Below are positions 1-6,574 of a stretch of DNA of 9,615 nt, piece after piece. This DNA is from PUND01 sp046538345 (GTDB lineage: Bacteria; Planctomycetota; Phycisphaerae; SM23-33): the NCBI GenBank assembly GCA_046538345.1, contig JBKHJB010000084.1, positions 1-9,615 on the forward strand. The letters are read 5' to 3'. The notes below the pieces were generated by a model. The model ran no database searches and was not told the DNA's origin. It saw only the letters and a list, made by a program, of their open reading frames with translations. The stretch's first letter is position 1. Each line of letters begins with the position of its first letter. Position numbers and translations under genes: made by a program.

Positions 1-27
1 AGGACAAGGCCCGTTTCGGCCGGTCTT

Positions 28-54
28 ATTCTATGCACCCCCGCCCGGTTTCAA
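28..54 (-). promoter_or_regulatory. Weak candidate promoter for a gene left of the window
   Basis: Read on the minus strand, TTGAAA (plus 54-49) is followed by 15 bp and then TAGAAT (plus 33-28). Each hexamer differs from the sigma-70 consensus by one base, but the spacer is shorter than the usual 17 bp. No gene in the window reads leftward from here, so it could only serve a divergent gene outside the window. This rests on motif reading alone. Confidence 0.25.
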
Positions 55-105
55 GGCGGTTCTGCGAGAAAATTTTTTCGGCGGCACCCGCCCGCCAATC
101 GCAAG

Positions 106-134
106 TTTGCAGCCGGCGCCTCGGCCGGTAGAAT
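106..134 (+). promoter_or_regulatory. Candidate promoter of the DUF1846 gene
   Basis: TTTGCA (106-111) and TAGAAT (129-134) are separated by 17 bp. The -10 matches consensus at five of six positions and the -35 at four of six. Transcription would start near 141, giving a leader of about 35 nt. An A/T tract (69-78) lies further upstream, slightly beyond the usual UP-element position. The -10 is followed by GC, as in the two other -10 candidates of this window. Confidence 0.45.
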
Positions 135-176
135 GCCCGCCGGAAAAGCTTTCACTGTGAAGGGAGTCGCAAAGTC

Positions 177-1733
177 ATGGATGCTCTGGCACGAGCGGAA
201 TCCGAAGCCGCCGCAGGCCACCGCCGACCCGGATTCGACAACGAGCAGTATCTCAACGAGCAGAGCCGGGCCATTCTCGACCGCGTCGATCGCTTCGGCG
301 AAAAACTCTACCTGGAGTTCGGCGGCAAGCTGCTGTTCGACTACCACGCCGCCCGCGTGCTTCCGGGCTACGACCCGAACGTCAAAATGCGCCTGCTACG
401 CCGACTCAAGGACCAGGCCGAAATCATCCTCTGCATCCACGCCGGCGCCATAGAGCGGCGCAAGGTACGCGCGGACTTCGGCATCACCTACGATTCCGAC
501 GCGATGAAGATGATCGACGACGCCCGCCAGTGGGGTCTGGAGCCGTCGGCCGTGGTTATCACCCGCTACGACGCCCAGCCGGCGGCAAAGACGTTCCGTC
601 GCATCCTGGAGCGACGCGGCGTGCGCGTAGTCACCCACGCGCCTATTCACGGCTACCCGTCCGACGTGGACCGGATAGTCTCCGACGAGGGCTACGGCGC
701 CAACGCCTTCATAGAAACGTCCAAGCCCCTGGTGGTGGTCACCGGTCCCGGACCGGGCAGCGGCAAGCTGGCGACGTGCCTGAGCCAACTGTACCACGAG
801 GCGAGGAACGGCTGCTCGGCCGGTTACGCCAAGTTCGAGACCTTCCCCATCTGGGATTTGCCTCTGAACCATCCGGCCAACATCGCCTACGAGGCCGCCA
901 CCGCCGACCTCCGCGACGTGAACGTGATAGACCCCTTCCATCTGGACGCCTACGACAAGCGAGCCGTCAACTACAACCGCGACGTTGAGAGCTTCCCCGT
1001 ACTCAAGGCCATCCTGGAGCGGATTACCGACTCCGAATCGCCCTACCGGTCACCGACGGACATGGGCGTCAACCGCGTCGGCTCAGCCATCATCGACGAC
1101 GACGCCGTCTGCCACGCCGCTCGTCAGGAGGTCATCCGTCGGACATTCCGCTACCGCTGCGAGTACCTCATGGGCGTTGGCGACGAAGGCACCGTCGATC
1201 GCGTCGAGGGATTGATGAAGGCCCTGAATGTCACCCAGGACGACCGCGTGGTGGTCGCACCGGCACGGTCGGCCGCCGAGGAAGCCCGCGAGCACGACAA
1301 GGGCAACGAGGGCGTCTTCTGCGGAGCGGCCGTTGAGCTGCCCGACGGAACGATCATCACCGGGCGGAACTCGCCGCTGATGCACGCGGCCTCGGCGTTG
1401 GTGCTCAATGCCGCCAAGCACCTGGCCAAGCTCCCGCCGCATCTGCACCTGATAGCGCCGAATGTCATAGAGGCCGTCGGCGAGTTGAAGCAGGACATAC
1501 TCAACGGCAAGGGCGTCAGCTTGGACCTGGAAGAGACACTTATCGCCCTGGGGATAAGCTCCACCACGAGCCCGACGGCCCGGCTGGCGATGGAACAGCT
1601 AAAGACCCTCCGCGGCTGCGAAGCGCACATGACGCACATTCCCACGCCCGGCGACGAGACCGGCTTGCGGCGGCTCGGGCTGAACCTCACCACCGACCCG
1701 CAATTCGCCGGCACACATCTGTTCGTAAGTTAG
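177..1733 (+). CDS. DUF1846 (UPF0371) family protein of unknown function
   Basis: The 518-residue protein is close to the usual family length of about 500. Recognition rests on family-typical stretches: GFDNEQYLNEQS near residue 19, LYLEFGGKLLFDYHAARVLPG near 46, a glycine-rich loop GPGPGSGK at residues 190-197, STDMGVN-like PTDMGVNRVG followed by IIDDD around 295-310, and ELPDGTIITGRNSPLMHAASALVLNA around 388-413. The glycine-rich loop resembles a nucleotide-binding loop, which is an inference and not a known activity; structures exist for family members but no reaction is established to my knowledge. There is no signal peptide or membrane segment, so it is probably cytosolic. The ATG at 177 is supported by AAGGGAG at 160-166, and the protein has about 18 residues before the conserved start. 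It appears monocistronic, with its own promoter candidate and 193 bp to the next gene. Confidence 0.93.
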   Translation: MDALARAESEAAAGHRRPGFDNEQYLNEQSRAILDRVDRFGEKLYLEFGGKLLFDYHAARVLPGYDPNVKMRLLRRLKDQAEIILCIHAGAIERRKVRADFGITYDSDAMKMIDDARQWGLEPSAVVITRYDAQPAAKTFRRILERRGVRVVTHAPIHGYPSDVDRIVSDEGYGANAFIETSKPLVVVTGPGPGSGKLATCLSQLYHEARNGCSAGYAKFETFPIWDLPLNHPANIAYEAATADLRDVNVIDPFHLDAYDKRAVNYNRDVESFPVLKAILERITDSESPYRSPTDMGVNRVGSAIIDDDAVCHAARQEVIRRTFRYRCEYLMGVGDEGTVDRVEGLMKALNVTQDDRVVVAPARSAAEEAREHDKGNEGVFCGAAVELPDGTIITGRNSPLMHAASALVLNAAKHLAKLPPHLHLIAPNVIEAVGELKQDILNGKGVSLDLEETLIALGISSTTSPTARLAMEQLKTLRGCEAHMTHIPTPGDETGLRRLGLNLTTDPQFAGTHLFVS

Positions 1734-1742
1734 AGCACTTTG

Positions 1743-1772
1743 CGTAAGCCCTGTCGCTGTCTTCGGCTTGCG
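1743..1772 (+). other. Possible stem-loop downstream of the DUF1846 gene
   Basis: CGTAAGCC (1743-1750) can pair with GGCTTGCG (1765-1772) through eight base pairs, one of them T-G, around a 14-nt loop. It starts 10 nt after the stop codon, so it could end or stabilise the DUF1846 transcript. No T-run follows it, so it is not a classical intrinsic terminator. Confidence 0.3.
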
Positions 1773-1825
1773 GCTGCGCCGAGCTGTCCGCGGTAGTCCT
1801 CCATTCGTGTCGTTGGGACCATTTG

Positions 1826-1831
1826 TATAAT
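1826..1831 (+). promoter_or_regulatory. Candidate -10 box for the GH65-mutase gene
   Basis: A perfect TATAAT lies in an otherwise GC-rich intergenic stretch, about 95 bp before the chosen start codon. No good -35 element is present at 16-18 bp upstream (the window 1802-1809 reads CATTCGTG). If used, the transcript would begin near 1838 with a leader of about 90 nt. The box is followed by GC, as at 129-136 and 6425-6432. Confidence 0.45.
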
Positions 1832-1914
1832 GCTGGTTATCGAATACACCTCGACTGCGCGCCTTTCGTTCAAGCCCGCGCCCGCTACAATTGACCCTTG
1901 CCGAACAGCAAGCC

Positions 1915-1920
1915 AAGGAG
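1915..1920 (+). promoter_or_regulatory. Shine-Dalgarno that decides the GH65 start (GTG 1927)
   Basis: AAGGAG sits six bases before GTG at 1927. The frame is open further upstream to a TTG at 1891, but that codon has no ribosome-binding site, and the extra 12 residues it would add precede the family-typical N-terminus. I therefore place the start at the GTG. Confidence 0.8.
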
Positions 1921-1926
1921 AGCGGT

Positions 1927-4842
1927 GTGAGCTGGATTGTGGATGAACAAGATCTGCCAAGCGAAAACGCGGACCATCGCAACGTGCTGCTGAGTGTGGG
2001 TAACGGCAGGTTCGCCACGCGAGGCACGCCTTTCGAAGCCGGCCGGGACGACTGGCGCGGCGTGTATCTTTCCGGGCTGTGGACGCGCGGGCCGCTGGGA
2101 CGCCCTTATCTTATGCAGGGGGTGTATTGGCCCCATGTGCGGCTGTGCCTGGCGGGTAGCGAAATGCCCTGCATCCGCAGCCACAGGCAACTGGACCTCC
2201 GCCGCGGAGTGCTGCTCCGTGAGGCGGTTTTCGAAGCCGGAGGGGCGCGGGTGCGCGTCTCGGCCGAGCGGTTTGCCTCGCTGGCGGCGCCGAATGTCGC
2301 CTGTCAGCGTCTGCGGATAACGCTGGAACGTTCGGCCGGTCCGTTGGACCTCGAGATGGGACTGGACGCCGACGTCCGCAGCCATCGCGCAAAATACTAC
2401 AAGAACGAACCCCTGCGGAATATCGAGGGTGATTTCATCCGCCTGACCCGTCCTGAGCGGCTGGAAGCCGGTGAGAACCTGCTTATAGCCGTCATCTGCT
2501 CGCCGCAGGCGAACGTTTATTCCGCCGTGCACGGGACCTGCCGGCAGAGCGGAGGCGAAGCGGTAGCCGTCTCAGCAGTAGCCGATAGTGTCCGGACGGC
2601 GCTGCGGTTCCACCTCAGACCCGAACACGCCGGAAGGGAGCTTACGTTCGAAAAAACCTGCGCGGTCACCGGCGATCTGGAAGGAGTGGAGTCGGCCGTC
2701 AAGGACGGCGAACGGCTGTTGGAGCAGATTCGCCCGCGGACGTTCGAGGAACTTCTCGACGAGCACGTCGAGGCGATGGAGCGGTTCTGGCAGGTGGCGG
2801 ATGTGGAGATAGTCGGCGATGAGCGATCGCAGCTTGCCGTCCGCTTCGCCTGCTGGTCCACACGCATCGCCGCCGGCGAGAACGAGGGCGCGGCCGGTAT
2901 CGGCGCGAAGAACCTGACCGGGGATTTCTATCTAGGCGGGGTCTTCTGGGACATGGACATGTTCCAGCTTCCGCTGCTGACGGCCGTCGCGCCGCAAACG
3001 GCGCGGAACCTCATCCTCTACCGCGCCCATCGGCTGGGTCCGGCGCGCGGGCTTGCGCTGCAGGACGGTCTGAAAGGCGCCAGCTATCCGTGGGACTCGT
3101 TCGCCTCCGGCGACGTGGACTGTCCGAAGCTGAGCACCGACGACGTCGGCTACCAGGAAAGGCACGTCAATCTCGCCGTCGCCCTTGGGATACTCCGCTA
3201 CTGGCGGCTTACCGGCGACGACAAGCTGATGCTCTCCAGCGGACTGGAGGTGGTGCTGGAGGTATGCCGATTTTTCGCCTCACGAGCGGAAGGACCGGAC
3301 GAAAACGGCGAGTACCACATCCGCGACGTGTGCGGGCCTGATGAGTTCTCGCTGCACGTGGACGACAACGCCTATACGAACGTACTGACCCGCAGGGTAA
3401 TCCGGCAGGCAATAGCGGCCGTTGAGTATTTTCTGGCATCCGCCGGGCCCATACTCGAAGGAGTCCGCGCCCGTTGCGGAGCCGGCGGGCCCGTGCTGGA
3501 ACGCTGGCGCGAGCTGGCAGAGAAGTTGCACGTGCCGCGCCTGAGCAACGGGACGATTGCGCAGTTCGCGGGCTTCGACGATGTCCCCGAGCCGGACACC
3601 GTCCTCAACCAGGGCCGATGGGGACGCATCGACAAGACCTCCAAACAGGCCGACACCATTTTGATACACCAGGCGCTGCCGGACGAGCTGTCGGGCGATG
3701 AGCTTGACCGCTGCTGGCGGGAATATGCGCCGCTGTGCATGCACTATTCCTCGTTGAGCTACGGCACTCACGCACTGGTCGCGGCCCGGCTGGGACTTCT
3801 GCGCGACGCTGAAAAGTTCCTCCGCCTCACCGAAGAGCTGGACCTCTACGCCACCGGTGACGGGTCGCGCGACGGCATCCACGGCGCGGGCGAAGGCGGC
3901 TACTGGCTGTGCGTGGTACAGGGCTTCGGCGGACTGGAAGTAACGCCCGGCGGCGTGCGCATCGCACCCGCCCTGCCGCCGTGGTGGGAATCGCTGAAAT
4001 ACCGGTTCCTGCAGCAGTGCCAACTGGTGGAAGTCGCGGTCACCCGCGATCGCTGTAGTGTCACCAACCGCGGCGAGCAGCCCGTGACGCTTACGCTGGG
4101 CGACGAGCCGGGCGAGCTTCCACCGGGCGAGACGCGGAGCTTCACCCCCGACCACCAGTGGCGCAAGCAGGGACTTGAAGGCGTGATCTTCGATCTCGAC
4201 GGCGTACTGGTCAGCACGGACCGGCTGCACTACCAGGCGTGGAAAGAGCTGGCAGACGAGCTGGGACTGGAATTCGACGATGAGGTCAACCACCGGCTCC
4301 GCGGCGTCTCGCGCGATGAGAGCTTGCGGATTATTTACCGTCACAACGGCCTGACACCGCCGGATGCGGAGACCCTCGCCGAGCAGTGCACACGCAAGAA
4401 CGCCCGCTATCGCGAGCTGGTGGCGGCCATGACAGCCGAGGACATCCTGCCGGGAGCAATCGAGCTTCTCACGGCCTTACGGGCCGAGGGGATTCGCACA
4501 GCCGTCGCGTCGGCGAGCAAGAACACCCCGCTGGTGCTTGAGCGCACCGGGTTGGCCGAGTATCTCGACGCCGTCGCCGACGGTAACTGCGTTCTCAAGG
4601 GCAAACCCGAAGGTGAGGGGATGACCATCGCCGCGCAGCGCATGCGCGTCCTGCCCTGGGCGTGTGTGGGTGTGGAAGACGCCGCGAGCGGCATAGAGGC
4701 AATCCACAACGCCGGCATGCCCGCGGCAGGCATAGGACCGCAGGCGGGCGATGCGGATCTCCAGGTATCGGGCGTCGGCGGACTTACCGTCGAGTCGTTG
4801 CGCGAGCTTTACGAGCAGTCGCAGCCCGCCGCTGATTCGTAA
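1927..4842 (+). CDS. GH65 glycoside phosphorylase fused to beta-phosphoglucomutase
   Basis: The 971-residue protein (numbered from GTG 1927) joins two enzymes. Residues 1 to about 745 are a GH65 inverting phosphorylase, which splits an alpha-linked glucoside such as maltose, trehalose or kojibiose with phosphate to give beta-glucose 1-phosphate. Family marks are LLSVGNGRFATRGTPFEAG near the N-terminus, YPWDS...CPK before the active site, GPDEF with Glu473 as predicted general acid, KQAD at 573-576, HYSSLS at 606-611 as predicted phosphate site, and a small C-terminal beta domain. Residues about 750-971 are a HAD-type beta-phosphoglucomutase making glucose 6-phosphate: nucleophile Asp756 and acid/base Asp758 in FDLDG, His768, Arg796 in GVSR, SASKN at 862-866, Lys893, and Glu917-Asp918. 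The mutase part has the full length of a stand-alone enzyme. No signal peptide is visible, so it is cytosolic. The disaccharide cannot be told from sequence by eye. The TTG at 1891 would add 12 residues. Confidence 0.93.
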   Translation: MSWIVDEQDLPSENADHRNVLLSVGNGRFATRGTPFEAGRDDWRGVYLSGLWTRGPLGRPYLMQGVYWPHVRLCLAGSEMPCIRSHRQLDLRRGVLLREAVFEAGGARVRVSAERFASLAAPNVACQRLRITLERSAGPLDLEMGLDADVRSHRAKYYKNEPLRNIEGDFIRLTRPERLEAGENLLIAVICSPQANVYSAVHGTCRQSGGEAVAVSAVADSVRTALRFHLRPEHAGRELTFEKTCAVTGDLEGVESAVKDGERLLEQIRPRTFEELLDEHVEAMERFWQVADVEIVGDERSQLAVRFACWSTRIAAGENEGAAGIGAKNLTGDFYLGGVFWDMDMFQLPLLTAVAPQTARNLILYRAHRLGPARGLALQDGLKGASYPWDSFASGDVDCPKLSTDDVGYQERHVNLAVALGILRYWRLTGDDKLMLSSGLEVVLEVCRFFASRAEGPDENGEYHIRDVCGPDEFSLHVDDNAYTNVLTRRVIRQAIAAVEYFLASAGPILEGVRARCGAGGPVLERWRELAEKLHVPRLSNGTIAQFAGFDDVPEPDTVLNQGRWGRIDKTSKQADTILIHQALPDELSGDELDRCWREYAPLCMHYSSLSYGTHALVAARLGLLRDAEKFLRLTEELDLYATGDGSRDGIHGAGEGGYWLCVVQGFGGLEVTPGGVRIAPALPPWWESLKYRFLQQCQLVEVAVTRDRCSVTNRGEQPVTLTLGDEPGELPPGETRSFTPDHQWRKQGLEGVIFDLDGVLVSTDRLHYQAWKELADELGLEFDDEVNHRLRGVSRDESLRIIYRHNGLTPPDAETLAEQCTRKNARYRELVAAMTAEDILPGAIELLTALRAEGIRTAVASASKNTPLVLERTGLAEYLDAVADGNCVLKGKPEGEGMTIAAQRMRVLPWACVGVEDAASGIEAIHNAGMPAAGIGPQAGDADLQVSGVGGLTVESLRELYEQSQPAADS

Positions 4843-4855
4843 ATAACCCAGGGAG
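4843..4855. other. 13-bp gap between convergent stop codons
   Basis: The fusion gene ends with TAA at 4840-4842, and the sulfatase, read from the other strand, ends with TAG at 4858-4856. Only 13 bp separate them, with no room for a terminator, so each transcript probably runs into the 3' end of the other gene. Confidence 0.85.
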
Positions 4856-6250
4856 CTACTCACACGCGTCGGGGCCGTAACCCAGTTCCGCCAGCCGACG
4901 TCGGAATCGCTGGACCCGGTCGGCATAGGCCTGGTCCTCTATGAGGTTGACGGTCTCGTGCGGGTCTTTTGCGAGGTCGAACAGTATCTCCGGCAGCACG
5001 CCGTCGTCCTCATGCTCGTACCACTGATACTTCAGCGAGCCCTGCTTGATCATGACGTTGGTGTAACCCTGCTGCAGGAAGAAGCTGCACGCCTCGTCGG
5101 GCCAGTCTTCCCGCTCGCCGTTCGCCGGCGGCACGAGACTGCGGGAGTCCAGAGACGCCGGGGTCTCGATATCAGCCAGGTCGCAAAGCGTGGCGAACAG
5201 GTCGCACAGACTGACATTCCCGTCAATCCTGGTCCCCTGCGGCATAAGTCCCGGAGCGCGGATGATCAGCGGCACACGCACGGACCCCTCGTAGAACTTC
5301 TGTTTCTCCCAGATCCCGTGCTCGCCCAACTGGTCCCCGTGGTCGGAGCAATAAACGATGATCCAGTCGTCCGGGTCCTGCCCCGCGAAGCGCAGCGCGT
5401 CAAGCACCCGACCGAAGTGGGTGTCCATTGTCTCGACCTTGCCGTAATACGCGGCCCGCGCTCGCTGCACCGCCCGGGCCGGGACGTCCTTGCCCGCCTC
5501 TGTGGGTACCTTCGGCCAGGCCGACTTGCCCATGAACGGATGGTCCAGAGGGCTTTCGACCTCGAAGCCCCTGACGCGGGGCAGGTAGTAGCGGAACAGC
5601 TTCTCATCGCACTGATACGGATAGTGCGGGTTGATCAGACCCACGTACATCATTCTCGGCCGCTGGGGAATGTGCCGGTCGTACCAGGTTCCGACGAAGT
5701 TATCGTCTATCCAGTCCTCGGCTCCGAGGACGGTTAACTCGTCTTTTCTGTCGATTTGCCGGCCCGGCGCAGCGCGACGCAGCTCTTTCTCATCGGACCA
5801 TTTCACAGAGCCGGGGTTGAGCGGATCGTCCTGGGGCGCCTGGAAGCCGTCGAAGAAATTTTCTCGCAGACCTTCGACATGTCCGCACGAGACATCTCCC
5901 ACGGGCCGCGACTGCCAGCCCTCGAGCTGGTCCGGACCCTGGAGGTGCAGCTTGCCGAAGGCGGCCGTCTGATATCCATATTGGCCGAACCGCCTGGCAT
6001 ATGTCATGTACCCGTCGGCCAGGCCAACCCAGCCCTCGCACCCGCAGGTGCGGGGATACTGCCCCGCCAGAACGCACTGGCGCGCGGGCACGCAGATGGG
6101 ACTCGGGGTGTAGGCATTGTCGAAGACGGTCCCGGTTTCGGCGAGCCAATCGAGCGTGGGTGTGCGGATCACCTCGTCCCCGGCGAATCCCGCGACGTCG
6201 GCACGGTGCTCGTCGGATATGAGTACCAGTACGTTACGGCGTTTGCTCAT
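4856..6250 (-). CDS. Cys-type formylglycine sulfatase, cytosolic
   Basis: The 464-residue protein belongs to the alkaline phosphatase-like sulfatases (arylsulfatase/choline-sulfatase-like), which hydrolyse sulfate esters. Visible marks are VLISDEHRAD with metal ligand Asp13, the signature CVPAR with Cys53 as the residue converted to formylglycine, FGKLHL with Lys100 and His102, INPHYP with His209, SDHGDQLGEHG with Asp303 and His304 as metal ligands, and a Lys at 316 or 318 followed by YEGSVRVPLIIRAPG. The C-terminus FDLAKDPHETVNL is typical. The start at 6250 is chosen because AAGGAG lies eight bases upstream and the next residues are the family start; the frame is open to 6382, but the added 44 residues look like noncoding sequence. 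No signal peptide or lipobox is present, unlike many polysaccharide sulfatases, so a small or imported substrate is likely. Maturation needs a formylglycine-generating enzyme, which I do not see in the window. The substrate is unknown. Confidence 0.93.
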   Translation of the reverse strand: MSKRRNVLVLISDEHRADVAGFAGDEVIRTPTLDWLAETGTVFDNAYTPSPICVPARQCVLAGQYPRTCGCEGWVGLADGYMTYARRFGQYGYQTAAFGKLHLQGPDQLEGWQSRPVGDVSCGHVEGLRENFFDGFQAPQDDPLNPGSVKWSDEKELRRAAPGRQIDRKDELTVLGAEDWIDDNFVGTWYDRHIPQRPRMMYVGLINPHYPYQCDEKLFRYYLPRVRGFEVESPLDHPFMGKSAWPKVPTEAGKDVPARAVQRARAAYYGKVETMDTHFGRVLDALRFAGQDPDDWIIVYCSDHGDQLGEHGIWEKQKFYEGSVRVPLIIRAPGLMPQGTRIDGNVSLCDLFATLCDLADIETPASLDSRSLVPPANGEREDWPDEACSFFLQQGYTNVMIKQGSLKYQWYEHEDDGVLPEILFDLAKDPHETVNLIEDQAYADRVQRFRRRLAELGYGPDACE

Positions 6251-6258
6251 TGTTGTGG

Positions 6259-6264
6259 CTCCTT
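6259..6264 (-). promoter_or_regulatory. Shine-Dalgarno that decides the sulfatase start (ATG 6250)
   Basis: Read on the minus strand, AAGGAG (plus 6264-6259) is eight bases before ATG at 6250. It fixes the start at the conserved MSKRRNVLVL and argues against the longer open frame reaching 6382. Confidence 0.85.
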
Positions 6265-6329
6265 GAGGCAGAGGGCTGGAACATCGCCGACCGCACCTCG
6301 GCGCCGGCGTACACGGCGAGTACAGCAAG

Positions 6330-6360
6330 TGAACCCTACCCCTGTGGGGCGATGGGTTCA
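6330..6360. repeat. Nested inverted repeat, candidate operator in the divergent region
   Basis: Outer arms TGAACCC (6330-6336) and GGGTTCA (6354-6360) are perfect complements, and they enclose a second pair, CCCC (6339-6342) and GGGG (6346-6349), around TGT. A further GGGTTC copy is at 6385-6390. The element is 80 bp before the sulfatase start and about 65 bp before the TATAAT box of the radical SAM operon. On the minus strand it covers a weak promoter-like pair, TTGAAC (6361-6356), 17 bp, TAGGGT (6338-6333). A transcription factor site for one or both divergent units is the simplest reading. It could also act as an RNA hairpin in the sulfatase leader if transcription starts further upstream. 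Confidence 0.45.
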
Positions 6361-6424
6361 AGCCGGCAGTGGACCATGCCATACGGGTTCTGTAGCTTTT
6401 TCCTTCACCCTTGCTTGCACCCTA

Positions 6425-6430
6425 TATAAT
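6425..6430 (+). promoter_or_regulatory. Candidate -10 box of the radical SAM operon
   Basis: A perfect TATAAT within TATATAAT lies in a locally less GC-rich stretch. The best -35 candidate is TTCACC (6404-6409), with a short 15-bp spacer, so the -35 is weak. Transcription would start near 6437, leaving a leader of about 138 nt before ATG 6575. The near-palindrome TGCCG-AC-CGGCA (6446-6457) would lie just after the start site, a common place for an operator. Confidence 0.5.
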
Positions 6431-6466
6431 GCAGAGAATGGAACTTGCCGACCGGCACGGGCCCGA

Positions 6467-6507
6467 GCGCCCGCGGCCGCCGCGGGGTCAACCATTCCCG
6501 CGGGCGC
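6467..6507 (+). other. Structured GC-rich leader with alternative hairpins
   Basis: CCGCGG occurs three times, at 6471-6476, 6480-6485 and 6498-6503. Arm 1 extended (GCGCCCGCGG, 6467-6476) pairs perfectly over 10 bp with arm 3 extended (CCGCGGGCGC, 6498-6507). Arm 2 (CCGCGGG, 6480-6486) pairs perfectly over 7 bp with arm 3 (CCCGCGG, 6497-6503). These two stems exclude each other. Only a TTT (6511-6513) follows, so neither is a classical terminator. A smaller hairpin, TCGG-AACCAA-CCGA (6544-6557), flanked by GGA/TCC (6538-6540 and 6560-6562), abuts the Shine-Dalgarno. Whether this is a regulator of the operon or a by-product of GC content is undecided. I do not recognise a known riboswitch. 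Confidence 0.4.
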
Positions 6508-6574
6508 ACGTTTGGAAAGACAAGGGCCTTGATGAACGGACCGTCGGAACCAACCGAGATCCGAAGGAATATAC

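Noticed and set aside
16..129. Nine-base direct repeat TCGGCCGGT at 16-24 and 121-129
   Set aside because: The same word also occurs inside genes, so it reflects base composition and not a dedicated site.
6352..6366. GGGTTCAAGCC resembling the T-loop of a tRNA
   Set aside because: The flanking bases do not form the five-pair T-stem and no acceptor or anticodon arm is present; the motif is part of the inverted repeat.
6251..6382. Longer sulfatase start at 6382, adding 44 residues
   Set aside because: The added segment has no family similarity or signal peptide character, and the internal ATG at 6250 has a well-spaced AAGGAG.
6423..6430. TATATAAT read as a two-way promoter that also drives the sulfatase
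   Set aside because: On the minus strand no acceptable -35 is found at 16-18 bp from it.
6431..6574. Cobalamin riboswitch, considered because the downstream enzyme has a B12-binding-type domain
   Set aside because: The region is too short for the usual element, and I see no conserved B12-box or matching core.
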